Shown here piece by piece: positions 24,454-33,610 of a DNA stretch of 54,184 nucleotides (position 1 is its first letter; each line of letters begins with the position of its first letter). The notes below the pieces were generated by a model that was given only the letters and a program-made list of their open reading frames with translations, did no database searches and had not been told where the DNA came from. A program made the position numbers and the translations under genes. The stretch comes from an uncultured Prevotellaceae bacterium (GTDB lineage: Bacteria > Bacteroidota > Bacteroidia > Bacteroidales > Bacteroidaceae), in the NCBI GenBank assembly GCA_900316505.1, contig ONDH01000016.1:1-54184 (forward strand), given 5' to 3'.

Positions 24454-26663
24454 TGTCAACTGTCAACTACACAAAGGCTATTTTGAACATACTGACACAA
24501 GACATCAAGTACTTGCAAGGAGTAGGGCCTAATCGCGCCACCTTGCTTGCCAACGACCTCAACATCAAGACCGTTGGCGACCTTCTTGCGTACTATCCTT
24601 ATAAGTATGTTGACCGTAGCCGCATCTACAAAATCAATGAAATAGACGGCACGATGCCCTATGTGCAACTGTGTGGTCAGATTTTCTCGTTCGAAAGCAT
24701 AGGTGAAGGAAGAAACAAACGACTGATTGCCCACTTCGCAGATGGTACAGGCAGCATTGACTTGGTGTGGTTTCAGGGAATCAAGTATGTGGCGAAGAGC
24801 TATGATTGCCGCAAACCGTACATCGTGTTCGGAAAACCGACCGTGTTCAACGGACATATTCAGATTGCACATCCAGAGATAGAATCAGCACCTGAACATC
24901 TGAAAGCACAGGCACGTACCACAGGAAATCTCTTTGAGGATGGTGCCTCCAATGCGAACTTGCAAGAGACAGAGTTGGATGCACAACCGACGATGTTCAA
25001 GGGGTTGTGTCCTTCCTATAACACCTCTGAGAAGATGAAAAGGAGTGGTCTCACTTCTGCCACCATGGCAAAATTGACCGCCAACATGTTCAAGTTGCTC
25101 AAGGAGTCACTTCCCGAGACGCTCCCTTCCTATATCACTGCACAGCATCATCTGATGTCTTATGACGATGCCATCCGCAATATTCACTATCCCAGTTCAC
25201 CAGAGGCTTTACGCCATGCACAATTGCGCCTGAAGTTTGAGGAACTCTTTTATGTGCAACTGAATATCCTGCGCTATGTAAAGGATAGGCAATTGCGTTA
25301 TAAAGGCATTGTCATGGGGACAGTGGGTGAACAATTCAATACCTTTTTCTACCAACATCTGCCCTTCCAACTCACGGAGGCACAGAAACGTGTCATTCGC
25401 GAAATCCGCGCCGACATGAAATCCGGACGTCAGATGAACAGACTCCTTCAGGGAGATGTGGGCAGTGGTAAGACTCTTGTGGCATTGATGGTGGCGCTTA
25501 TTGCCATAGACAATGGTTGTCAAACCTGTATCATGGCACCCACTGAGATTCTAGCAGAACAGCATCTTGACACCTTGCGTGAGTTTCTTGGTGACATGCC
25601 TGTTCGAGTCGCACTATTGACAGGCTCTGTGAAGGGCAAGCGGCGCACCGAAGTGTTTCGGGATTTGGTGGCTGGAGAAATTCAGATTCTTGTCGGCACA
25701 CATGCCGTCATTGAAGACAACGTGCTTTTTCACAAACTCGGCTTAGTTGTCATCGATGAACAGCATCGCTTTGGAGTGGCACAGCGTGCCAAGCTATGGA
25801 TGAAGAACGCTGTTCCTCCCCACGTGCTCGTCATGACAGCAACGCCCATTCCTCGCACGCTTGCCATGACACTTTATGGTGACCTTGATGTGTCCATCAT
25901 TGACGAACTGCCTCCTGGTCGCAAACCTATCCGAACAGTTCACATGTTTGATGCCCACCGTCTGCGCATTTACGAACTGATGAATCGGGAATTGGCTCTT
26001 GGCCGCCAGATATACATTGTTTATCCACTCATCAAAGAGACGGAGAAGATGGACTTGAAAGATTTGGAGGCAGGTTTTGAGGAAATCAGTCGTGCCTTCC
26101 CCAACCATCAGGTCAGCAAGGTGCATGGCAAGATGAAATCAGCTGACAAGGATGCCGAGATGCAGCGTTTTGCCAACCATGAGACACATATCCTCGTATC
26201 GACCACCGTCATAGAGGTGGGTGTCAATGTGCCCAATGCCTCTGTCATGATTATTGAGAATGCGGAACGATTCGGGCTTAGCCAGTTGCACCAGTTGCGT
26301 GGAAGAGTGGGGCGTGGCGCTGACCAAAGCTATTGTGTGCTGGTGACTAAACATGAGATAGGTGAGACCACTCGCAAGCGCATTCAGGTGATGGTGGACA
26401 CTACGGATGGTTTTGAGATTGCAGAGCAAGACTTGAAACTGAGGGGACCTGGCGACCTTGAAGGAACTCAGCAGTCGGGCATGGCATTCGACCTGAAGAT
26501 TGCTAACCTTGCCCGTGACGGACAGATTCTCACCATTGCACGAGACTCGGCACAATCCGTCATCACCTCAGACCCCGAAGAACGAAATCCGCAAAATGAC
26601 ATTTTGTGGCGAAGACTTCGAGAACTCCGTAAGAGCAACATCAATTGGGGTGCCATCAGCTAA
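24453..26663 (+). CDS. recG: ATP-dependent DNA helicase RecG
   Basis: 736 residues. An N-terminal wedge/OB domain (about 65-170) is followed by helicase motifs: GDVGSGKTLVAL (I, near 335), VVIDEQHRFGV (II), VMTATPIPRTLAMT (III), STTVIEVGVNVPNA (V) and QLHQLRGRVGRG (VI). RecG remodels stalled forks and Holliday junctions. It is translationally coupled to dnaG. Its stop is 10 bases from the stop of the convergent gene at 26674, with no visible terminator between. Confidence 0.97.
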   Translation: MSTVNYTKAILNILTQDIKYLQGVGPNRATLLANDLNIKTVGDLLAYYPYKYVDRSRIYKINEIDGTMPYVQLCGQIFSFESIGEGRNKRLIAHFADGTGSIDLVWFQGIKYVAKSYDCRKPYIVFGKPTVFNGHIQIAHPEIESAPEHLKAQARTTGNLFEDGASNANLQETELDAQPTMFKGLCPSYNTSEKMKRSGLTSATMAKLTANMFKLLKESLPETLPSYITAQHHLMSYDDAIRNIHYPSSPEALRHAQLRLKFEELFYVQLNILRYVKDRQLRYKGIVMGTVGEQFNTFFYQHLPFQLTEAQKRVIREIRADMKSGRQMNRLLQGDVGSGKTLVALMVALIAIDNGCQTCIMAPTEILAEQHLDTLREFLGDMPVRVALLTGSVKGKRRTEVFRDLVAGEIQILVGTHAVIEDNVLFHKLGLVVIDEQHRFGVAQRAKLWMKNAVPPHVLVMTATPIPRTLAMTLYGDLDVSIIDELPPGRKPIRTVHMFDAHRLRIYELMNRELALGRQIYIVYPLIKETEKMDLKDLEAGFEEISRAFPNHQVSKVHGKMKSADKDAEMQRFANHETHILVSTTVIEVGVNVPNASVMIIENAERFGLSQLHQLRGRVGRGADQSYCVLVTKHEIGETTRKRIQVMVDTTDGFEIAEQDLKLRGPGDLEGTQQSGMAFDLKIANLARDGQILTIARDSAQSVITSDPEERNPQNDILWRRLRELRKSNINWGAIS

Positions 26664-26673
26664 AACATTTTTT

Positions 26674-28278
26674 CTATAAAGCGTAGTTCAGCCCCAACTT
26701 CCATTCGTGCCCCTTTCCTGTTATGGAAGGATAGTAGCGGTAGTTGCCGTGGCGTAGGTAAAATTCATGCTGGAAATTCAGGTGAAGATTGCGATAGAGG
26801 TGAACCTTGAGAAAAAGGCGATTTTGGAAAATGCTTTGTTCTCCCTTGTCACCCCATGCATTGATGCCCTCTAACAATGCCTCTTGATGAAGGTCTTCAT
26901 CTTCTGTGTAGCGTTCCAATTCGTTGGGGTGATACCCTTTTAGAATGAAAAGCCGCATAAAATAGAAATCATCACCCACAGAGAGATGACGGTTCAAGTC
27001 GTATTGGAAACGGTAGCGGATTGAAGCTCCCGTACCGAAATTGTAGCGGCGGAAAGGATAATAGTCGGCTGTGCTTCCTCCCAGCGGTACGGTTGAGAAC
27101 ATGAAGTCGTGGGTAAGTGTACTGGTGCGTCCTTGCCGTTCAAAATAGAGTCCGATGCCAAAACTGGCTGCTTCGGAGATGATGGCGAGGTTGCCGGGTT
27201 CTTCGTTGCCTTCTTTACTGTAGTGGTCGATGTATTTGACGTTTTGGTAGAAGCCGAGATCGAGTTTCCACTGATGAGGCATTTGGTACTGACGGGAGCC
27301 GATGCGTCCACGAATGTCAAGTTCGCCCACGGTGGGTTGGTCGGGTGCAAAATTGACGAGGGAGTAGAGTCCGAAGTAATCGTAGGCTCGGGGACTTTTC
27401 CCCTCCTCCAGATGGTTGAAGTGGTTGCCGTAGATGAAGCGGAAATCGAGGTAGGGGATGGCTTCATAATAACGTGCGCCTGTCCGTGGGTGGATGGGGG
27501 CACGGTCATAGATGTAGCGTCCGCCTGTACCAATTTGGAAGGTGTAAGGCATGGGCTCTTCTTTCTTCCCTGCATTGAGATGGTTGACGCGGAACATCTC
27601 TCCCGACATGATGCGGTGGATGCCTCGAACGGGGTTGAGAAGCGAACCGATGATTTCGCGGACAACACGTTGGGGACCTTGCTTGGTGTTGTCGAAAAAA
27701 ATGTCGGACATGCGGTGGGTGACTTCACCGAAAGCAGCGCCCCCCACACCTGTGGAAAGAAGGTCGTTGATGGCTGGACGGTTCGTCTCGCATAAGAGTT
27801 CCCACGTGACGGAACCAGCCACGGGATAGAGGAGGGAGACGCCATAAGAGAGTCCATGTTCACGGGCTGCATTGTAGAACATGCTGCCATGATAGGGATG
27901 AGAAAATTGGTTGCCTGAGAAACTGTCATTGTCCCACACCCATCCTCCTGATAGGTTCCTGTGCAAAGTGGTGCTCGTCACACGTGCCCAATCTCGGTCG
28001 GTCACAAAATGATTCCAACCGAACACAAGGGCGTTGATGCCCATGTCTTCGATGAAAGCCTGAAGTCCTGGGGTTTGGGGCGTTCCATTCGCATTCTTCC
28101 CAAAGAAATGCAAAGAACAGGTGTAAGGGGTCAAAGAGTCGGGACGTTGCAGGTGAGTACGGATGCCAGTGATGGAATCGTGCCAGATGGAGTCAGGGCG
28201 TGCAACCTCTATGGCATGCAACGGACAGATGCAGCACAAGATGTAAAGAAGGACGAGGAGGTTGCGACTGAAAATCAT
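26674..28278 (-). CDS. DUF3943-type exported protein, probable outer-membrane protein
   Basis: 534 residues. The signal peptide ends near LLYILCCICPLHA. The protein carries the GVGGAAFGEVTHRMSD and YHGSMFYNAAREHGLSY segments that I associate with DUF3943, and many alternating aromatic strands consistent with an outer-membrane barrel, ending in a strand-like WKLGLNYAL. The function is not known. A minus-strand -7 box (TATCTTTGC, 28313-28321) lies 35 bases upstream, facing the radA promoter across a heptamer-arm palindrome. Confidence 0.78.
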   Translation of the reverse strand: MIFSRNLLVLLYILCCICPLHAIEVARPDSIWHDSITGIRTHLQRPDSLTPYTCSLHFFGKNANGTPQTPGLQAFIEDMGINALVFGWNHFVTDRDWARVTSTTLHRNLSGGWVWDNDSFSGNQFSHPYHGSMFYNAAREHGLSYGVSLLYPVAGSVTWELLCETNRPAINDLLSTGVGGAAFGEVTHRMSDIFFDNTKQGPQRVVREIIGSLLNPVRGIHRIMSGEMFRVNHLNAGKKEEPMPYTFQIGTGGRYIYDRAPIHPRTGARYYEAIPYLDFRFIYGNHFNHLEEGKSPRAYDYFGLYSLVNFAPDQPTVGELDIRGRIGSRQYQMPHQWKLDLGFYQNVKYIDHYSKEGNEEPGNLAIISEAASFGIGLYFERQGRTSTLTHDFMFSTVPLGGSTADYYPFRRYNFGTGASIRYRFQYDLNRHLSVGDDFYFMRLFILKGYHPNELERYTEDEDLHQEALLEGINAWGDKGEQSIFQNRLFLKVHLYRNLHLNFQHEFYLRHGNYRYYPSITGKGHEWKLGLNYAL

Positions 28279-28312
28279 CTATTGGTAAAAAAGTGTTTGT
28301 AAGAAAAACTCT

Positions 28313-28321
28313 GCAAAGATA
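28313..28321 (-). promoter_or_regulatory. Promoter -7 box of the DUF3943 gene
   Basis: Minus strand TATCTTTGC. It diverges from the radA promoter at 28451. Confidence 0.65.
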
Positions 28322-28333
28322 CTCCTTTTTTAA

Positions 28334-28445
28334 TTGATAATTGATAATTGACAATTGAGAATTAATGGTTTGGGTGTATTTTTTTGTGACGGGAAAAGCA
28401 ACTGAATGGTAAAATTATCAATTCTCAATTGTCAATTCTCAATTA
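28334..28445. repeat. Heptamer-arm palindrome between divergent promoters
   Basis: Left arm TTGATAA, TTGATAA, TTGACAA, TTGAGAA (28334-28361). Right arm AATTATC, AATTCTC, AATTGTC, AATTCTC (28413-28440). The core on the minus strand starts ACCATTCAG. The right arm ends 6 bases before the radA -7 box, and a TTG at 28429-28431 inside the arm is at the spacing expected of a -33 element. Confidence 0.9.
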
Positions 28446-28450
28446 TTTCG

Positions 28451-28458
28451 TAACTTTG
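28451..28458 (+). promoter_or_regulatory. Promoter of radA
   Basis: TAACTTTG, 18 bases before the radA ATG. The matching upstream TTG lies in the heptamer arm. Confidence 0.7.
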
Positions 28459-28476
28459 TGGACAAAATGAAAGCAT

Positions 28477-29889
28477 ATGGCAAAAGATAAGATTGCATAC
28501 GTTTGTAGCTCGTGTGGTTATGACAGCCCGAAGTGGATTGGCAAGTGTCCTGCATGTGGCGAATGGAATACGTTCCAAGAGTATCGTGTGGGGAAGAAGA
28601 CACCTTCTACGGCTACTTCTGAGTTTAGACTGGATGTGAAGTCAAGTCCAATCTCGATGTCGAAGATTGAGACAGAAGATGAACCACGCATTAATATGCA
28701 GGATGGGGAGTTGAATCGTGTGTTGGGTGGTGGATTAGTACCAGGTAGCATGACACTTTTGGGTGGTGAACCCGGTATTGGAAAATCGACACTTATTCTT
28801 CAAACGGTGATGAGGCTCAAAGGGATGAAAGTGCTATATGTGAGTGGTGAGGAGAGTGCGAGGCAATTGAAGTTAAGAGCAGACAGAATTAATCCAAACG
28901 CCATATTCGATTCCCCGCATTCTACCCAAGAGGCTCATCTCTCCAATGTTCTTGTTGTATGTGAGGCGATGATAGAAATTGTGTTTGAGCACATCAAGAC
29001 TGTTGCACCTGATTTGGTGGTGATAGATTCCATTCAGACAATGGCTACAGAGGCTGTTGAGTCATCGCCTGGCAGTGTGACACAAATTCGTGAATGTGCG
29101 GCGATGTTGCTGAAATATGCCAAGGAGTCCAACACACCCGTCATCGTGATAGGACACATTAATAAGGAGGGTACAATTGCAGGGCCTAAGATATTGGAAC
29201 ACATGGTGGATACCGTGTTGCAGTTTGAGGGGGATCAGCATTATATGTACCGCATTGTGCGTGCCATCAAGAATCGTTTTGGTTCAACTGCGGAGTTAGG
29301 TATTTATGAGATGGTGCAGAATGGATTGCGTCCGGTGGAGAACCCCTCAGAACTCCTGTTGAGCGATGTGAAGGATGGTGAAGAATTGAGTGGCGTGGCG
29401 GTGGCTTGTTCTATCGAAGGTGTGCGCCCCTTGCTGATAGAGACACAGGCTTTGGTGAGCACAGCGGCGTATGGTACTCCGCAGCGTTCTGCAACAGGTT
29501 TTGACTTGCGTAGATTGAACATGCTTTTGGCTGTTTTGGAGAAACGTGTGGGTTTCAAACTCCCTCAGCGCGATGTGTTTCTCAATATTGCTGGAGGTAT
29601 CCGTGTGACTGATCCTGCTATTGACTTGAGTGTGATTGCTGCCGTGTTGTCAAGCAATGTCGATACGGGCATCCCAAGAGACATCTGTTTTGCTGGTGAG
29701 GTGGGATTGAGTGGTGAGGTGCGTCCTGTAAGCCGCATAGTGCAACGTATAGCAGAAGCGGACAAGTTGGGCTTCCGAAAAATCATTATTCCTAAAGCGA
29801 ACATGAATGGCATTGATGCGAAGAAGTTCAAGATACAGATTGTGCCTGTGAGAAAGGTGGAAGAGGCTTTGCGGGAATTGTTTGGATAA
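28477..29889 (+). CDS. radA: DNA repair protein RadA
   Basis: 470 residues. The N-terminal C4 zinc finger (CSSCGYDSPKWIGKCPACGEW) is followed by a RecA-like core with Walker A GGEPGIGKST near 96 and the RadA-specific KNRFG motif near 264. A C-terminal Lon-like domain follows (from about 300). RadA promotes branch migration of recombination intermediates. Monocistronic by appearance: its own promoter upstream and a new promoter (29994) downstream. Confidence 0.97.
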   Translation: MAKDKIAYVCSSCGYDSPKWIGKCPACGEWNTFQEYRVGKKTPSTATSEFRLDVKSSPISMSKIETEDEPRINMQDGELNRVLGGGLVPGSMTLLGGEPGIGKSTLILQTVMRLKGMKVLYVSGEESARQLKLRADRINPNAIFDSPHSTQEAHLSNVLVVCEAMIEIVFEHIKTVAPDLVVIDSIQTMATEAVESSPGSVTQIRECAAMLLKYAKESNTPVIVIGHINKEGTIAGPKILEHMVDTVLQFEGDQHYMYRIVRAIKNRFGSTAELGIYEMVQNGLRPVENPSELLLSDVKDGEELSGVAVACSIEGVRPLLIETQALVSTAAYGTPQRSATGFDLRRLNMLLAVLEKRVGFKLPQRDVFLNIAGGIRVTDPAIDLSVIAAVLSSNVDTGIPRDICFAGEVGLSGEVRPVSRIVQRIAEADKLGFRKIIIPKANMNGIDAKKFKIQIVPVRKVEEALRELFG

Positions 29890-29993
29890 TTTAACAATCT
29901 TTGTGCATTGTGTAAATAGCTGATTTATATTTGTTTGCTCTTTTTGTTTGAAAAGTTGTGCACAAAATCTTTTGTCTTTTCAGATTTTTTCTG

Positions 29994-30002
29994 TACCTTT
30001 GC
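29994..30002 (+). promoter_or_regulatory. Promoter of the TetR-fabG genes
   Basis: TACCTTTGC with TTTG at 29971-29974, a 19-base spacing. Confidence 0.8.
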
Positions 30003-30058
30003 ACTCAAATCCAGCTTACACGCTGGGCACAACCCAAAAATAAAAGCACTCAAAGATT

Positions 30059-30658
30059 ATGTCGGTTCAGAAGACAAGGGCACTGTTGGTAGACGTGGCT
30101 CGTCAACTTTTTGCCAAGAATGGTTTCGAGGATACGTCGATGAACGATATCGCAGTCGCAGCCAACAGGGGTCGCCGTACACTTTACACCTATTTTAATA
30201 GCAAGGAAGAAATCTATCTGGCAGTGATCCAGACAGAGTTGGAACGTCTGTTTGAACGTATGGAAGAGGTGGCGCGCAAAAACATCTCTCCCGAGGAGAA
30301 GCTGGTGCAGCTCATCTTTGCCCATCTCGACGTGATGAAGGAGGCTGTTTATCGTAATGGTAACTTGCGTGCAGAATTCTTCCGTGATGTATGGAAGGTG
30401 GAGTCCGTGCGAAAGACATTTGACAAGAACGAAATCAACCTCTTCCGTCGCATCATGAATGAAGGCATTGACAAAGGTCTCTTCGAGATCCGTAATGTAC
30501 GCCTTGCTGCTGAAATTATGCACTATTGCCTGAAGGGGTGTGAGGTACCTTATATCTATGGCCGATATGCAGCACAGAATGCAGAAGAATTGTATCCGTA
30601 TGTGCGCAGCATGGTGTTCAAGCATTTTTGCCGGACACCGAGATATGGGAAATACTGA
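30059..30658 (+). CDS. TetR/AcrR-family transcriptional regulator
   Basis: 199 residues. The N-terminal HTH is clear: ARQLFAKNGFEDTSMNDIAVAANRGRRTLYTYFNSKEEIYLAV (residues ~14-57, given here in outline as ARQLFAKNGFEDTS and RGRRTLYTYFNSKEE). The helical C-terminal half would bind a ligand or dimerise. It precedes fabG by 26 bases on the same transcript, so it may regulate fatty-acid metabolism, perhaps by sensing an acyl compound. That link is inferred from position only. Confidence 0.92.
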   Translation: MSVQKTRALLVDVARQLFAKNGFEDTSMNDIAVAANRGRRTLYTYFNSKEEIYLAVIQTELERLFERMEEVARKNISPEEKLVQLIFAHLDVMKEAVYRNGNLRAEFFRDVWKVESVRKTFDKNEINLFRRIMNEGIDKGLFEIRNVRLAAEIMHYCLKGCEVPYIYGRYAAQNAEELYPYVRSMVFKHFCRTPRYGKY

Positions 30659-30684
30659 TTCATCATTTATAAAATTAAAATAAT

Positions 30685-31443
30685 ATGGGACTTTTAACTG
30701 GTAAGACAGCCCTGATTACAGGTGCTGCACGCGGCATCGGTAAGGCTGTCGCTATGAAGTTTGCTCAGGAAGGTGCAAACATCGCATTTACTGATTTGGT
30801 GTTGAACGATGATATGGCTGCAGGTCTCGAAGCTACCCGCAAGGAGATTGAGGCTTTGGGCGTAACATGTCGTGCTTATGCTGGCAATGCCGCAGACTTT
30901 GCTGAAACAGAGGCTGTGGTGAAGAAGATTCACGAGGATTTCGGTTCTATCGATGTTTTGGTCAACAACGCTGGTATCACAAAAGATGGCTTGATGCTCC
31001 GTATGACAGAAGCTCAGTGGGATGCAGTTTTGAATGTGAACCTGAAGTCTGCCTTCAACTTTATCCATGCATGTGCTCCTATCATGCTTCGTCAGCGTGG
31101 TGGTTCTATCATCAACATGTCTTCAGTGGTAGGTGTTCACGGAAATGCAGGTCAGTGCAACTACTCAGCGTCTAAGGCTGGTATGATTGGTTTGGCCAAG
31201 TCTATCGCACAGGAACTTGGTCCTAAGGGTGTACGTGCCAACGCTGTGGCTCCTGGTTTCATCGAGACAGCTATGACTGCTCAGTTGCCAGAGGAGATCC
31301 GTGCAGACTGGATGAAGAAGATTCCACTCCGTCGTGGTGGTCAGGTAGAGGACATCGCTAACGTGTGTCTCTTCCTCGCTTCTGACATGTCCAGCTACGT
31401 GTCTGGTCAGGTCATCCAGATTGACGGTGGCATGAACATGTAA
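30685..31443 (+). CDS. fabG: 3-oxoacyl-[acyl-carrier-protein] reductase
   Basis: 252 residues, a classical short-chain dehydrogenase. The NADP-binding TGAARGIGKAVA is near residues 12-23, NNAGITKDG near 92, and the catalytic Ser and Y-x3-K are in NMSSVVGVHG and CNYSASKAGM. The C-terminal VSGQVIQIDGGMNM is typical for FabG. It reduces 3-oxoacyl-ACP in fatty-acid elongation. Codon use is biased toward high expression. Other SDR substrates cannot be excluded, but the FabG signature is strong. Confidence 0.94.
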   Translation: MGLLTGKTALITGAARGIGKAVAMKFAQEGANIAFTDLVLNDDMAAGLEATRKEIEALGVTCRAYAGNAADFAETEAVVKKIHEDFGSIDVLVNNAGITKDGLMLRMTEAQWDAVLNVNLKSAFNFIHACAPIMLRQRGGSIINMSSVVGVHGNAGQCNYSASKAGMIGLAKSIAQELGPKGVRANAVAPGFIETAMTAQLPEEIRADWMKKIPLRRGGQVEDIANVCLFLASDMSSYVSGQVIQIDGGMNM

Positions 31444-31448
31444 TGGAA

Positions 31449-31552
31449 TTTACAATTTTACAATTTACAATGTACAATTTGCCATGCGGCGAGTACGGAA
31501 ATCGTAAAATTGCTCAATGATAAAATAAATTGTATATTGTTAAATTGTAAAT
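31449..31552. repeat. Heptamer-arm palindrome (TTTACAA units) before the RluA-family gene
   Basis: Left arm TTTACAA, TTTTACAA, TTTACAA, TGTACAA (31449-31477), core GCCATGCGGCGAGTACGG, right arm AATTGTA-type ending TTGTAAATG. The start codon of the next gene is formed at the arm's end, as at 1279. Confidence 0.88.
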
Positions 31553-32219
31553 GGAAGTAATTTACGAAGATAATCACATCATCATTGTTTCGAAGACGAC
31601 AGGGGAGATTGTACAAGGTGACAAGACTGGTGACAAGCCTCTGAGTGAAACAGTGAAGCAATACATCAAGGAAGCGTACGCTAAACCAGGCGACGTCTTC
31701 CTTGGTGTTGTTCATCGTCTTGATCGTCCTGTGTTCGGACTCGTCTTGTTTGCACGTACTTCTAAGGCATTGGCACGTCTCAATGCCATGTTTGCAAATG
31801 GTGAAGTGAAGAAGAAGTATTGGGCGATTGTGAAAGATGCTCCTGCAGAGCCGGAAGGTACACTCACTCACTGGCTTGTGCGCAACGAGAAACAGAATAA
31901 GTCTTATGCCTACGATCACGAAGTGCCACGCAGCAAGAAAGCCATCCTTCACTATCAAGTCATCGGTCAGTCAGACAACTATTATCTGTTGGAGGTGGAT
32001 TTGAAAACAGGACGCCATCACCAAATACGTTGTCAGTTGGCAAAGATTGGTTGCCCCATCAAGGGCGACCTCAAATATGGCGCCAAACGTTCTAATCCAG
32101 ATGGCAGTATCTCCTTGCTGAGCCGCTCCATGCAGTTCGTACATCCTGTCAGCAAAAAAGAAATTGCCGTCGAAGCTCCATTGCCCGACGACAATCTATG
32201 GAAATCCTTTTCTGTATAG
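31551..32219 (+). CDS. RluA-family pseudouridine synthase
   Basis: 222 residues with no S4 domain. The catalytic Asp lies in VVHRLDRPVFGLVLFARTSKA (near residue 62), and TGRHHQIRCQLAKIGCPIKGD carries the conserved RxHQIR-like motif. The family isomerises uridines in rRNA or tRNA; the target here cannot be read. The stop codon lies in register with the left arm of the next repeat element (TGTATAG at 32213-32219). Confidence 0.92.
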   Translation: MEVIYEDNHIIIVSKTTGEIVQGDKTGDKPLSETVKQYIKEAYAKPGDVFLGVVHRLDRPVFGLVLFARTSKALARLNAMFANGEVKKKYWAIVKDAPAEPEGTLTHWLVRNEKQNKSYAYDHEVPRSKKAILHYQVIGQSDNYYLLEVDLKTGRHHQIRCQLAKIGCPIKGDLKYGAKRSNPDGSISLLSRSMQFVHPVSKKEIAVEAPLPDDNLWKSFSV

Positions 32220-32304
32220 TTTAGAGTATATAGCTTAGAGACCATGCGAGGTGTTTGGTGACATCGCTTTAGCCCTCTCTAAACTCTAACCCATAATCTC
32301 TAAA
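32213..32304. repeat. Heptamer-arm palindrome (TTTAGAG units) between convergent genes
   Basis: Left arm TGTATAG, TTTAGAG, TATATAG, CTTAGAG (32213-32240), core ACCATGCGAGGTGTTTGG to GCTTTAGCC, right arm CTCTCTAAACTCTAACCC (32274-32304 overall). It separates the pseudouridine synthase from the cyclophilin gene and could act as a bidirectional terminator-like structure. Confidence 0.85.
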
Positions 32305-32309
32305 CTTTT

Positions 32310-33134
32310 TCATTCTTTTACATACGCTTTCAAGATTCTCACCTCCTTCAGAGGTACCTCTTGTGCATTCGTCTTAATTTTTTGGATGGATTCCACCACC
32401 TTCATTCCTTCCACCACCTCACCAAAGACGGTGTATTCATTGTCCAACCAAGGAGCACCTCCATGAATGCCGTAACTGCGGCGCAGGTCGTGTGGATACG
32501 TGATAGGTGGATTCTCCGAAACCTCCCATTTGGCCTCGTCAAGCAGCTTTTCAAGCAAGTTGCTCACCCCTTCGCGGTCACGTGCCTGACGCAGTGCCTC
32601 GAGTTTCTCCTTATTTGCCAGTTGTTTTTTCATATAGAGAATCTCTGTGTCGCGTTGCACCCTTGCCTGTTCGAAAGCATCCAAATCTGCATCCTGACAC
32701 GTTCTCCCCGTCACAATATAGAACTGGAACTTGTCACTTGCCCTATCAGGATTCTCCTCGTCACCATCCCTCGCCGCAGCCAGGACTCCACGCTTGTTGA
32801 AATGCTTTGGCCACACAATCTCCGCAGGAATTCTCTCCGTGATGGTGTCACCTTCAGGAGTCAGTTTCACCTTATATCCTTCTGGACGTGTCTTTGGGTC
32901 ACCCGTCTGAATCATGAAGTCACGCACCACACGATGAAATGTCACGCCTGTGTACATCCCATCCTTCACATTCTTTATAAAGTTGTCCCGATGTCCGGGT
33001 GTGTCATCGTAGAGTTTTACACGAATCTCACCTGCTGTGGTTTCAAACACTACCTCCGTTTCTTGCCCACCTTCTGTGCATCCCATGCACACCATGCAGC
33101 AAGTCCACAACAACATGGTAATAATATTCTTCAT
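32310..33134 (-). CDS. Cyclophilin-type peptidyl-prolyl isomerase, lipoprotein
   Basis: 274 residues from the ATG at 33134. Signal and lipobox MLLWTCCMVCMGC. Cyclophilin motifs: FHRVVRDFMIQTGDP near 76, KFQFYIVTG near 135, and NEYTVFGEVVEGMKVV near the end. A helical insertion of about 75 residues (QADLDAFEQARVQRD region) sits between the last two, as seen in other Bacteroidetes homologues. It would catalyse proline isomerisation in the periplasm, anchored to a membrane. Its promoter lies at 33166. Confidence 0.92.
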   Translation of the reverse strand: MKNIITMLLWTCCMVCMGCTEGGQETEVVFETTAGEIRVKLYDDTPGHRDNFIKNVKDGMYTGVTFHRVVRDFMIQTGDPKTRPEGYKVKLTPEGDTITERIPAEIVWPKHFNKRGVLAAARDGDEENPDRASDKFQFYIVTGRTCQDADLDAFEQARVQRDTEILYMKKQLANKEKLEALRQARDREGVSNLLEKLLDEAKWEVSENPPITYPHDLRRSYGIHGGAPWLDNEYTVFGEVVEGMKVVESIQKIKTNAQEVPLKEVRILKAYVKE

Positions 33135-33165
33135 TTCTATTGTCAGGTTTTTTTGTTTCTGCAGA

Positions 33166-33173
33166 CAAAGGTA
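33166..33173 (-). promoter_or_regulatory. Promoter -7 box of the cyclophilin gene
   Basis: Minus strand TACCTTTG, 31 bases upstream of the start. It diverges from the tRNA-Pro promoter. Confidence 0.7.
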
Positions 33174-33183
33174 CGAAAAATAA

Positions 33184-33324
33184 TTGAGAATTGAAAATTG
33201 AAAATTGAAAATTAGCCTTGCGGGGTGTTTCCGGCAGCCTTTCCGCATGTCAAACAGTGTACTCAGAGTTAAAAAACGAAGAAAAAAGAAAAATTTTCAA
33301 TTTTCAATTATCAATTATCAATTA
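33184..33324. repeat. Heptamer-arm palindrome (TTGAAAA units) between divergent promoters
   Basis: Left arm TTGAGAA then TTGAAAA x3 (33184-33211), core GCCTTGCGGGGTGTTTCCGG, right arm AATTTTC x2 then AATTATC x2 (33292-33319). It is placed like the element at 28334: arms lie 10 bases from the minus-strand and 7 bases from the plus-strand -7 box. Confidence 0.9.
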
Positions 33325-33331
33325 AAAGTGT

Positions 33332-33340
33332 TACCTTTGC
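33332..33340 (+). promoter_or_regulatory. Promoter of tRNA-Pro
   Basis: TACCTTTGC, 16 bases before the tRNA 5' end. Confidence 0.75.
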
Positions 33341-33356
33341 AGTCGATTTGAAAAAT

Positions 33357-33433
33357 CGGGAAGTAGCGCAGTTGGTTAGCGTACACGTCTGGGGGGCGTG
33401 TGGTCGCCAGTTCGAGTCTGGTCTTCCCGACCA
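33357..33433 (+). tRNA. tRNA-Pro (anticodon GGG), CCA encoded
   Basis: Acceptor CGGGAAG pairs with CTTCCCG. The anticodon stem CACGT/GCGTG holds the loop CTGGGGG with anticodon GGG. The T arm is GCCAG-TTCGAGT-CTGGT. Discriminator A is followed by an encoded CCA at 33431-33433. It is followed by an intrinsic terminator. Confidence 0.96.
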
Positions 33434-33468
33434 AAGCAGTAAGCGAGTGAATCGTTTACTGCTTTTTT
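33434..33468 (+). terminator. Intrinsic terminator of tRNA-Pro
   Basis: AAGCAGTAAGCG (33434-33445) pairs with CGTTTACTGCTT (33453-33464), followed by TTTTG. Confidence 0.88.
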
Positions 33469-33610
33469 GTGTTTTATGCCTTACGCTTCCATGATTACCC
33501 CTTCATCGCAAGCATTTGTACATGTCCTGCACAAGCATTTTAGAGGCTATGGCGTAAGCAATTTGAAGACTTGCGCACATCTATAATATTTTGAAACTTT
33601 GAATTTAAAA

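Noticed and set aside
26994..27929. Minus-strand frame overlapping the DUF3943 gene in another frame
   Set aside because: The product is Ser/Thr/Pro-rich low-complexity sequence, while the 26674-28278 frame has a signal peptide and family motifs.
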